From Coriobacteriia bacterium (GTDB taxonomy: Bacteria; Actinomycetota; Coriobacteriia; Anaerosomatales; SLCP01), in assembly GCA_007121015.1 (NCBI GenBank), contig SKMN01000079.1:1-39290 (forward strand): a stretch of DNA of 39,290 nucleotides, in the 5' to 3' direction. A program made the position numbers and the translations under genes. Below are positions 23,926 to 31,855 of this stretch, one piece after another (the first letter of the stretch is position 1; each line of letters starts with the position of its first letter). Under the pieces are notes generated by a model. The model made no database searches, was not told the DNA's origin, and saw only the letters and a program-made list of their open reading frames with translations.

Positions 23926-24498
23926 GTGAGGGTAGCGCTCCACTCCTGCTGCGGTCCGTGCATGCTCGAACCGTACGACGCGCTCGTTGCGGATCACGAC
24001 GTGCTCATCGTCTATGCCAACCCGAACATCCAGCCCGCCGAGGAGTACGTACGTCGCCGCGACGCGTTGCTGGAGCACGCGCAACGCTGTGGCATCGAAG
24101 TGGTCGAGTCCGACTACGACCCGCAGGTCTGGGAGATCGCGACAGCGGTCGCACGATCCTCTCGGGAGCGGCGGTGTCATGCGTGCTACGAACTGCGCCT
24201 CCGGCTCACGGCGGAAGTCGCGGTACGCGAGGGGCGTGAAGCCATCGCGACGACGCTCGCGGTGAGTCCGTACCAGGACCCGGTCGCGTTGCAAGAGGTC
24301 GGTGCGCGGGTCGCCGCGGCACATGGTCTGATGTGGCTCGGCGCCGACTGGCGTTCGCGGTATCCTGAGGCGACCCGTCGCTCGCGCGAGCTCGACATGT
24401 ATCGGCAGAACTATTGCGGCTGCCTGCCGTCCCGCGACGAGGCCGAGAGTTCGCGCGCCGAGCGCCGAGATGCTCGGCGCGCAAGGAAGGACAGGTAG
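23926..24498 (+). CDS. queH: Epoxyqueuosine reductase QueH
   Basis: A 190-residue protein of the former DUF208 family, now known as the non-B12 epoxyqueuosine reductase that performs the last step of queuosine synthesis in tRNA. Conserved cysteines are visible: HSCCGPCM at the start (C8, C9, C12), RRCHACYELRLRLTA in the middle and YCGCLPS near the end; they hold a 4Fe-4S cluster and a second metal site. The GTG start follows GAAGGAG. The stop overlaps the queA GTG by one base. The C-terminal tail is Arg-rich and variable. The presence of queA alongside and tgt 2.8 kb away supports the call. Confidence 0.95.
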   Translation: MRVALHSCCGPCMLEPYDALVADHDVLIVYANPNIQPAEEYVRRRDALLEHAQRCGIEVVESDYDPQVWEIATAVARSSRERRCHACYELRLRLTAEVAVREGREAIATTLAVSPYQDPVALQEVGARVAAAHGLMWLGADWRSRYPEATRRSRELDMYRQNYCGCLPSRDEAESSRAERRDARRARKDR

Positions 24499-25532
24499 TG
24501 CGCACCGAAGACTTCGACTACGAACTGCCGAGCGGACGCATCGCCCAGGAGCCGGTCGAGCCGCGTGATTCGTGTCGCCTGCTCGTGGTCGACCGCCTGA
24601 GCGGGCAGATCGACCACAGAGCCTTCACCGACCTGCCCGAGTATCTCTCGGCGGGCGACGTGCTCGTCGTGAACGAGACGCGGGTGCTACCGGCCCGTCT
24701 CCGCGGCGCCAAGGACGAGACCGGGGGCGCCGTCGAGGTGCTGTTGCTGCGCGAACGATACGAGGACACGTGGGAGTGCCTGGTCAAGCCGGGTCGGAGA
24801 CTCAAGCCCGGGGCCCACATCGTCTTCGGTGACGGGGGATTGAAAGGCCTCATCCTCGACACCATCGAAGAGTCGGGCGGTCGGCTGATCCGCCTGACCG
24901 CGCGAGAGGGCAGCGTGTGGCAGGCGGTGCACGGGATAGGCGAGGTGCCGCTCCCCCCCTACATCACCCGAAGCCTCGACGATCCTGAGTCGTATCAGAC
25001 TGTGTTCGCGCGCGACGAGCGCTCAGCGGCGGCCCCCACGGCGGGCCTACACTTCACGGAGGAGCTGATCGCTCGGATCGAGGCATGTGGCGTGAGGGTC
25101 GCGCGAGTACAACTCGACGTCGGCATCGACACGTTCCGTCCGGTCGCCGAGGACGATCCCCGCGACCACCACATACACACCGAGCACATGCGTGTCGGCG
25201 AGCGTGCCGCATCGGACATCGCCGAAGCGCGCGAGCGGGGAGGGAAGGTCATCGCCGTCGGCACGACGGTGGTGCGCGCGTTGGAGAGTGCGTACGACCC
25301 CGAGACAGGGAGCATACAGCCCATCGAGGGTCAGACGGAGCTATTCATTCTGCCTGGGCACCGGTTCGGCGCGGTCGACTCGCTCGTGACCAACTTCCAC
25401 ACCCCGCGCTCGACTCTACTCATGCTCGTGAGCGCGTTCGCGGGCCGCGACCTCATCATGCAAGCGTATGAGAGCGCGCTCGAAGAGGGCTACCGGTTCC
25501 TCTCGTTCGGGGACGCGATGTTCGTCCGCTAG
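24498..25532 (+). CDS. queA: S-adenosylmethionine:tRNA ribosyltransferase-isomerase
   Basis: A 344-residue QueA, which moves the ribosyl group of SAM onto preQ1 in tRNA to form epoxyqueuosine. Landmarks: EDFDYELPSGRIAQEPVEPR, GDVLVVNETRVLPARLRG, GEVPLPPYI, AAAPTAGLHFTEELI and VTNFHTPRSTLLMLVSAFAG. The GTG 24498 overlaps the queH stop; the frame further upstream is only queH in another phase. Its product is the substrate of QueH, encoded in the same operon. Convergent with the anti-sigma gene. Confidence 0.96.
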   Translation: MRTEDFDYELPSGRIAQEPVEPRDSCRLLVVDRLSGQIDHRAFTDLPEYLSAGDVLVVNETRVLPARLRGAKDETGGAVEVLLLRERYEDTWECLVKPGRRLKPGAHIVFGDGGLKGLILDTIEESGGRLIRLTAREGSVWQAVHGIGEVPLPPYITRSLDDPESYQTVFARDERSAAAPTAGLHFTEELIARIEACGVRVARVQLDVGIDTFRPVAEDDPRDHHIHTEHMRVGERAASDIAEARERGGKVIAVGTTVVRALESAYDPETGSIQPIEGQTELFILPGHRFGAVDSLVTNFHTPRSTLLMLVSAFAGRDLIMQAYESALEEGYRFLSFGDAMFVR

Positions 25533-25566
25533 CGCGAGACCGCCGGCATCCGCGGAGGCGCCGGTG

Positions 25567-26664
25567 CTACCGGACCGGCTGCCACCACGTCCACTCGGGA
25601 CTCTCGGCTCCCGGAGCCACCGCGAACCCGTCGAGCGGGTCGTCGCCGGGCCGCGCGAACACCTCGGTCCCGGCGTCGTCGGTGCCTGCGGGGACGAACG
25701 TCGGCGAGCCGTCGGGCGCGGTGGGGCGAGGGATGCCGGCCGGCAGACCTACCGTCGAAGCGAACGAGTCGATCCGGTCCGCTGCCAATGCGAAGACCCT
25801 GCCCTCGAGAGTGCGCTCGACCCTCTCGAACGCAAGGTAGCGTCCTTCGCTCGCCGACACGATGATCGTGCTCACCGACGGTCCCGTCCACACGTCACGA
25901 CCCTGGGGTACGGTGCCGGAATCGAGAGCGCTCATCACCGTGCCGCTCGGAGGGGAATCCGGTGCCGTGGCGTCGCCGGTGAGTTGGTACGCGGATCCGT
26001 TGAAAGCGACGCGACTCCCGGGCTGGACCATCGTGTGCGGCACGTCTTCCGGTACCGTGTCGGGGGCTTCGTCCTCGGCAGTCAGGTCCCTGGTCTCGGG
26101 AGCTGCGTCGTCGGTCGTGAGCGTGTCGGGTGCGAACGACTCAACGGGCGCGACGGAGGGCATCGACGGACTCATGATGTAGCGGACCCCCTGGGCGCCT
26201 ACGAGGACCGCGCCGACGAGGACGACGGCGGCCGCTGCGATCCACGGGCTCCACGTGCGCCAGTCCTGACGCGAGGGCACGGCCGGTGGCGCGGAGGTCG
26301 CTGCTCCTGCGAGCGGTTGGTCGGACCGCGGCTCGCTGTCTGGAGCGGCAGCGGGGCGAGCGGGGCTCGCTGCGGAAACGTCTGGCCGGGTGGCGACCAC
26401 TGGCTCCGATGCCGTGTCCTCGACATCCTCCGGTGCGGCGACAGCGGCGGTCTCGGCACGGACTGCGGCGAGCACGCGCGAGACCGTCTCTTCGGGCGCG
26501 GGTTGCGGCTCGATGCGGCGGACCGCGCCGAGGAACGAGACGAACGCGGCACACTCGGCGCATCCGGCACAGTGGGTCTTCGCTGTGGCGATCGCGTCCG
26601 CATCGGTCACCTCGCCATCGTAGGCTGCGGAAACGAGTTCCTGTACTTCAGTGCAGGACGTCAT
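25567..26664 (-). CDS. Membrane-spanning zinc-type anti-sigma factor
   Basis: A 365-residue protein. The N-terminal cytoplasmic anti-sigma domain has the HX3CX2C zinc motif (H31, C35, C38 in THCAGCAECAAF). A Pro/Ala/Glu-rich linker (about 50-135) and one membrane helix (about 141-162, WIAAAAVVLVGAVLVGAQG) follow. The ~200-residue extracytoplasmic part has an acidic Thr/Asp-rich stretch, then a folded domain (GSRVAFNGSAYQLTGDATA, then TIIVSASEGRYLAFERV). The inner part should hold the sigma factor encoded just upstream, and the outer part presumably senses the envelope signal. The ATG overlaps the sigma stop (ATGA). The outer domain matches nothing I can name. Confidence 0.83.
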   Translation of the reverse strand: MTSCTEVQELVSAAYDGEVTDADAIATAKTHCAGCAECAAFVSFLGAVRRIEPQPAPEETVSRVLAAVRAETAAVAAPEDVEDTASEPVVATRPDVSAASPARPAAAPDSEPRSDQPLAGAATSAPPAVPSRQDWRTWSPWIAAAAVVLVGAVLVGAQGVRYIMSPSMPSVAPVESFAPDTLTTDDAAPETRDLTAEDEAPDTVPEDVPHTMVQPGSRVAFNGSAYQLTGDATAPDSPPSGTVMSALDSGTVPQGRDVWTGPSVSTIIVSASEGRYLAFERVERTLEGRVFALAADRIDSFASTVGLPAGIPRPTAPDGSPTFVPAGTDDAGTEVFARPGDDPLDGFAVAPGAESPEWTWWQPVR

Positions 26665-27215
26665 CGGGTCGCACCTCCGTCCGCGCCGAACGCCGAGGCG
26701 AGCATGCGCCGAGCCCTGAACACCCGTGACTTGACGGTGCCCTCGGGGATGCCGAGCTCGGTGGCCGCCTCGGCGTAAGGCAGCCCGAACAGCGTCACCG
26801 CTCCGAGGGCGTCACGGTCCTCGGGAGCGAGCGCGCGGATCGCACACTCGAGCGCGACGTGGTCGATCGCGGTGACCGCCGTATCGTCGTTGGCGGTAAG
26901 TGCGATGTCGACCGGGTCGACCGGTACCGGCCTTCGGGCCCCCGAGCGCAGCATGTCGAGGCAAACGTTCCTCGTCACCCGGTAGAGCCACGTCGAGAGT
27001 GCCGCACGGCCGTCGAAGGTCGCGAGCGAGCGGTACATCTTGACGAACACCTCCTGAGCCACGTCTTCGGCGGCCTCCGGGTCGCCGAAGAACCGCAGCG
27101 CATGCGCGTAAACGGCGCCAGAGTGCGCACGGAGGAGTGTCTCGAACGCGGCCTCGTCACCGCGTGCCGCAGCATCTATCAGTGCCGCTTCCTCCGATCG
27201 TGCCACCGTCGTCAT
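26661..27215 (-). CDS. ECF-type RNA polymerase sigma factor
   Basis: A 184-residue extracytoplasmic-function sigma factor. Region 2 (about residues 25-95) includes FGDPEAAEDVAQEVFVKMYR and LSTWLYRVTRNVCLDMLRS. Region 4 (about 120-175) includes LAPEDRDALGAVTLFGLPYA, ELGIPEGTVKSRVFRARRML. There is no region 1.1 or 3. The ATG at 27215 follows AAAGGTG. The anti-sigma gene overlaps its stop, the normal arrangement for a sigma held inactive at the membrane. The signal and regulon are unknown. The pair lies between queA and tgt, divergent from tgt, and interrupts the queuosine genes. Confidence 0.93.
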   Translation of the reverse strand: MTTVARSEEAALIDAAARGDEAAFETLLRAHSGAVYAHALRFFGDPEAAEDVAQEVFVKMYRSLATFDGRAALSTWLYRVTRNVCLDMLRSGARRPVPVDPVDIALTANDDTAVTAIDHVALECAIRALAPEDRDALGAVTLFGLPYAEAATELGIPEGTVKSRVFRARRMLASAFGADGGATR

Positions 27216-27230
27216 GCATCACCTTTCTTC

Positions 27231-27258
27231 AGACGGTCGCGGGAGTGCCCTGGTTCAC
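27231..27258 (-). promoter_or_regulatory. Possible autoregulated ECF promoter of the sigma gene
   Basis: On the minus strand GTGAACC (27258-27252) and CGTCT (27235-27231) lie ~17 bases apart, close to the GAAC/CGTC pattern of many ECF promoters. The predicted start of transcription would fall within the ribosome site (27227-27221), leaving very little leader, which lowers confidence. Confidence 0.3.
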
Positions 27259-27296
27259 GCGTGGCGCGAGAAGCCCGCTCACACACGCAAGCATAG

Positions 27297-28448
<1,152 letters not shown>

Positions 28449-28461
28449 CGTACGTCCATGG

Positions 28462-28470
28462 TGGTATGAT
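28462..28470 (+). promoter_or_regulatory. Candidate extended -10 promoter of yajC-secDF
   Basis: TGG-TATGAT (28462-28470) lies ~68 bases before the yajC ATG, with no clear -35 box. It would allow the export genes to be transcribed apart from tgt. Confidence 0.4.
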
Positions 28471-28538
28471 TGACAATCGGTGCCTGTTCGCCGAGGAGGA
28501 GCGGACGGCGCTCACGACGATCGTATAACGGAGGTATC

Positions 28539-28880
28539 ATGGAAGGGACTCTCATCTACCTCGCCATACTGGCGATCGCGTTCTACCTGCTCATCATCAG
28601 GCCGCAGGTGCAGCGTGGCAAGCAGGTGCGGGAGTTGCAGGCCTCGCTGGCGCTCGGCGATGAGGTGGTGACCATCGGAGGCATGCACGCGCGTATCGTG
28701 GGCCTCGACGACAAGACGGTCGACCTGCGCCCGGCAGACGGCGTGATCCTCACGTTCGACCGCAACTCCGTCGGCCGTAAGGCAGAGGCGCCTGCATCCG
28801 AGATGGTCGACGAGGTCGAGCCCGACGAGGTCGAGCCCGACGAGTTCGAGACCGACGAGGTCGAGAGGGCCGACGACTAG
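28539..28880 (+). CDS. yajC: Preprotein translocase subunit YajC
   Basis: A 113-residue YajC: one N-terminal membrane helix (about residues 4-20, TLIYLAILAIAFYLLII) with the family's RPQ motif directly after it (IIRPQVQRGKQ), then LALGDEVVTIGGMHARIVGL. YajC associates with SecDF and the translocon. The last ~25 residues are an acidic tail built of four 5-residue repeats (DEVEP, DEVEP, DEFET, DEVER). ATG 28539 follows CGGAGG; the frame upstream lacks similarity. The HD-domain gene starts 1 base after its stop. Confidence 0.93.
   Translation: MEGTLIYLAILAIAFYLLIIRPQVQRGKQVRELQASLALGDEVVTIGGMHARIVGLDDKTVDLRPADGVILTFDRNSVGRKAEAPASEMVDEVEPDEVEPDEFETDEVERADD
28809..28866 (+). repeat. Four 15-bp tandem repeats in the yajC tail
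   Basis: The unit GACGAGGTCGAGCCC repeats four times in phase with the codons, the third and fourth copies with changes. It encodes the acidic pentapeptide repeats of the YajC C-terminus and could vary in copy number by slippage. Confidence 0.75.
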
Positions 28881-28881
28881 G

Positions 28882-29559
28882 ATGCCCGATGCTGTACGCG
28901 TGGTGACGCTTGCCGATGTCGAGGCGGACGAAGAGCTGCTCGCGTACCTCGCGATGGGCGACGAGTACCTCGGTGCGATCGGCTATACCGAGCACGGGAT
29001 GCGCCACGCCAATCTCGTCGCACACATCGCCGGCAACATCCTGCGTCGCCTCGGCTACGAAGAGCGCCAGGCCGAGTTCGCCTCGATCGCGGGGTTCCTG
29101 CACGACGTGGGCAACTGCATCGGCCGCGTCGACCATGGCGTCGCCGCGGCCCTGCTGGCCAAAGACGCGCTCTACCGGCTCGGTATGGAGCCGCGCGAAG
29201 TCGCACTCATCATGAACGCCGTGGGAAATCACGAAGAGGAGTCGGGCGACGTCGGCACGGCTATCGCTGCTGCCGCCGTCATGGCCGACAAGTCCGACGT
29301 CCACCACACCAGGGTCCGTAATCCGGACCCTGCGACGTTCGACATACATGACAGAGTGAACTACGCTGCCAAGCGCAGTTTTCTGAGGGTGGATTCCGAG
29401 ACACGGGATATCACCCTGGAGATAGATATCGATACTCAGACGAGCCAGGTGATGGAGTATTTCGAGATATTCCTCTCGAGGATGCAGATGTGCCGCAAGG
29501 CGGCAGAGGCGCTCGAGGCACGGTTCGCGCTCGTGATCAACGGCATCAAGCTGCTCTGA
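28882..29559 (+). CDS. HD-domain phosphohydrolase-like protein
   Basis: A 225-residue cytoplasmic protein of the HD superfamily. Metal-binding residues are visible in GMRHANLVAHIA, AGFLHDVGNCIG (H74, D75), the histidine in RVDHGVAAALLA and NAVGNHEEESG. An aspartate (MADKSDVHHTRVR) follows. The C-terminal part contains EIDIDTQTSQVMEYFEIF and a helical end. HD proteins hydrolyse nucleotides, cyclic dinucleotides or other phosphoesters; the substrate here cannot be told. It starts 1 base after yajC and is followed by secD, so it lies within the export operon. ATG 28882 is used; AGGGCCGACG upstream is a weak ribosome site, consistent with coupling to yajC. Confidence 0.85.
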   Translation: MPDAVRVVTLADVEADEELLAYLAMGDEYLGAIGYTEHGMRHANLVAHIAGNILRRLGYEERQAEFASIAGFLHDVGNCIGRVDHGVAAALLAKDALYRLGMEPREVALIMNAVGNHEEESGDVGTAIAAAAVMADKSDVHHTRVRNPDPATFDIHDRVNYAAKRSFLRVDSETRDITLEIDIDTQTSQVMEYFEIFLSRMQMCRKAAEALEARFALVINGIKLL

Positions 29560-29592
29560 CGGGTACACTGGGAAGCGCAGGAAGGCAGGAGA

Positions 29593-30876
29593 ATGGAGCC
29601 GAAACAGCGTATCGCGGCCGCGTTGACGGTCGTGATGATATTGGTCGGGCTGTCGTGGTGGCAGTTCTGGCCGCCAGGCGAGAATATCAGCCAGGGTCTC
29701 GACATCCAAGGCGGGCTGTCGGTGATACTGACGGCGCAAGAGACCCCCGAGACCCCGGTGACCAACGAGGTCATGGACCGTGCCGAGCTCATCGTCCGCA
29801 ACCGCGTGGACCGGCTCGGTGCTGCCGAGGTGTCGATCCAGCGACAGGGGGCCGACTCCATCCTCGTGCAGCTTCCCGGTATCCGCAACGCGCAGGAAGC
29901 GCTCGAGGTCCTCGGCTCTACCGGTCAGCTCGAGATCCGGGACGTCGTCGGCATCGACGAGACCGGCGAGATCGTACTGGGCGAAGTCCTTCTCACCGGC
30001 GATGTCGTCACCTCCGCTTCGGTCGGGGCCAACCCGCAGAACCCCGCCGAGCTCGAAGTGAACGTCACGTTCAACGCTGAGGGCGCACAGGCGTGGGCCG
30101 AGATCACCGGCGCGCGCATCGGCCAGCAGATCGCGATCGTGCTCGACGGCAACGTCGAGTCGGCGCCGGTAGTGCGCGACCGGATCACCGGCGGTCAGAC
30201 CTCGATCACCGGCAACTTCACCGCCGAGGAGGCACGCAGGCTCCGCACGGTGCTGGAAACCGGCGCACTGCCGGTCGCACTGGAGTTCTCCGAGTCGCGG
30301 GTCGTCGGCCCCACGCTCGGACAGGACTCGTTGCGCCGCGGCGTATACGCGGCGCTCCTCGGACTCGGTCTCGTCGCGGCCTACCTCGCCATCTACTACC
30401 GGGGCATGGGCGTGCTCAGCTGGTTCGCGCTCTCCATCTTCGCATCGCTCTTCCTCGGCATGCTCTCGTTGCTCTCGAACTTCGGGTGGTTCGCCCTCAC
30501 GTTGCCCGGCATAGCCGGCATCGTGCTCACTATCGGGCTTGCGGCCGACTCGGAGATCCTCATGATCGAGCGGTTCCGCGAAGAGGTGCGGGACGGCAGG
30601 ACGTACCGTTCCGCGGCGCGGCACGGTACGCGGCACGCGATCGGGACGAGCCTCGACGCCGATCTCGTGACCTTCGTCTCCGCGCTCATGCTCTACACGT
30701 TCGCCATCGGGCCGGTGCGCGGCTTCGCGCTCACGCTCATGATCGGTATCGCCATCGACATCATCAACATGGTGTTCTGGTCCCGTTCGGTGATCATCCT
30801 CATGGCCGAGAAGGTCATCCCCAAGGCGCCATGGCTCTTCGGCGTGAAGGGGGGTGAGGCCGATGCTCGGGCGTGA
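29593..30876 (+). CDS. secD: Protein translocase subunit SecD
   Basis: A 427-residue SecD. One N-terminal membrane helix is followed by the periplasmic P1 region (GLDIQGGLSVILTAQET, NRVDRLGAAEVSIQRQG, ILVQLPGIRNAQEALEVLG) and the ITGNFTAEEARRLRTVLETG stretch. Five C-terminal helices include GIVLTIGLAADSEILMIERF and the amphipathic FREEVRDGRTYRSA. With SecF it uses the proton or sodium gradient to help pull exported chains. ATG 29593 follows GCAGGAGA. secF overlaps its end by 14 bases. Confidence 0.96.
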   Translation: MEPKQRIAAALTVVMILVGLSWWQFWPPGENISQGLDIQGGLSVILTAQETPETPVTNEVMDRAELIVRNRVDRLGAAEVSIQRQGADSILVQLPGIRNAQEALEVLGSTGQLEIRDVVGIDETGEIVLGEVLLTGDVVTSASVGANPQNPAELEVNVTFNAEGAQAWAEITGARIGQQIAIVLDGNVESAPVVRDRITGGQTSITGNFTAEEARRLRTVLETGALPVALEFSESRVVGPTLGQDSLRRGVYAALLGLGLVAAYLAIYYRGMGVLSWFALSIFASLFLGMLSLLSNFGWFALTLPGIAGIVLTIGLAADSEILMIERFREEVRDGRTYRSAARHGTRHAIGTSLDADLVTFVSALMLYTFAIGPVRGFALTLMIGIAIDIINMVFWSRSVIILMAEKVIPKAPWLFGVKGGEADARA

Positions 30877-31765
30877 TATCGATTTCCTCGGCTTTCGCAG
30901 AGTGTTCTTCGCCATCAGCGTGGTGCTCGTGGTGGTCAGCATCGTCACTCTCGCCACGAGGGGCCTCACTTTCGGCATCGAGTTCCAGGGCGGCACGGTG
31001 ATCAACCTCAACCGGGTCGAGGGCGTGGAGATCGGAGAGGTGCGCGACGCGTTCGAAGAGGCCGGGATCCCCGGAGTGCAGGTGCAGACGACCGAGAACG
31101 ACGGGTTCATCGTCCGCGCTCCCGAAGACGACCCCGATGTCGCCAACGCGGCGTACCTACGGGTCATAGAGACGCTCGGACTGTCCGCGGACGATGGGGA
31201 CGTCGCTACGATCGGCCCTGGTTGGGGCCGCAACATCACGCGCGCCGCCCTGCTCGCGCTCACGATGTCGATCTTGGCGATCCTGCTCTACGTCTCGCTG
31301 CGCTACGAGTACAAGATGTCGCTCACGGCGGTCTTCACGCTCGGCCACGACGTCTTGCTCGTGCTGGGCATCTACGCGCTGGTGGGGCGAGAGGTGACAC
31401 CCAGCACGATCGCTGCGTTGCTCACGATCATGGGGTACTCGCTCTACGACACGATCGTCGTATTCCACCGCGTCAAGGAGAACACGAAGGCGCTCACGCG
31501 CACGACGTTCACGAGAATGGCGAACCACTCGCTCAACCAGGTGTTCGCCCGCTCGGTCAACACCTCGGTGACGTCGATCATGCCGCCGCTCATGCTCCTG
31601 CTGTTCGGCGGGGCGACGCTTGCGGGCTTCGCGTTCGCGCTCGTAGTGGGCATCCTCATCGGCGCATACTCGTCGATCGCGGTGGCGACACCCGTCTATA
31701 CGCTGTGGAAAGAGCGCGAGCCCAAGTTCCAGGCGCTCGCTAAGAAGTACGGTGTCGCCGCGTAG
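30863..31765 (+). CDS. secF: Protein translocase subunit SecF
   Basis: A 300-residue SecF. It begins MLGRDIDFLGFRRVFFAIS, has the FGIEFQGGTVINL element after the first helix, and the conserved SLYDTIVVFHRVKENTK and RSVNTSVTSIMPPLMLLLFG in the C-terminal helices. ATG 30863 is preferred over GTG 30854 because GGGGTGAGG lies at the right distance from it and the protein then starts at the family N-terminus. The overlap with secD implies translational coupling. A terminator follows 44 bases after the stop. Confidence 0.95.
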   Translation: MLGRDIDFLGFRRVFFAISVVLVVVSIVTLATRGLTFGIEFQGGTVINLNRVEGVEIGEVRDAFEEAGIPGVQVQTTENDGFIVRAPEDDPDVANAAYLRVIETLGLSADDGDVATIGPGWGRNITRAALLALTMSILAILLYVSLRYEYKMSLTAVFTLGHDVLLVLGIYALVGREVTPSTIAALLTIMGYSLYDTIVVFHRVKENTKALTRTTFTRMANHSLNQVFARSVNTSVTSIMPPLMLLLFGGATLAGFAFALVVGILIGAYSSIAVATPVYTLWKEREPKFQALAKKYGVAA

Positions 31766-31809
31766 GGGTGGATGTCGCTCCTCCTCGCAGACGGACAGTG
31801 ATCGCAACG

Positions 31810-31843
31810 GGAGGGCCGGCACCGGGTGTCGGCCCTCCTTGTT
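31810..31843 (+). terminator. Intrinsic terminator after secF
   Basis: GGAGGGCCGGCAC (31810-31822) pairs with GTGTCGGCCCTCC (31826-31838), one G-U wobble, 3-base loop, followed by TTGTT. It ends the yajC-HD-secDF transcript. The -10 box of the next gene begins at its last base. Confidence 0.88.
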
Positions 31844-31848
31844 AGGAT
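31840..31848 (+). promoter_or_regulatory. Extended -10 promoter giving a leaderless recJ-recQ fusion transcript
   Basis: TGT-TAGGAT (31840-31848) ends 7 bases before the ATG at 31856. The -35 position would lie inside the terminator stem and has no consensus. Confidence 0.45.
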
Positions 31849-31855
31849 GCCGTTG

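Noticed and set aside
28750-31263. 837-codon open frame on the minus strand
   Set aside because: It lies antisense to yajC, the HD gene, secD and secF, all with clear family motifs. Its translation is His/Arg/Asp-rich low-complexity sequence typical of antisense frames in high-GC DNA.
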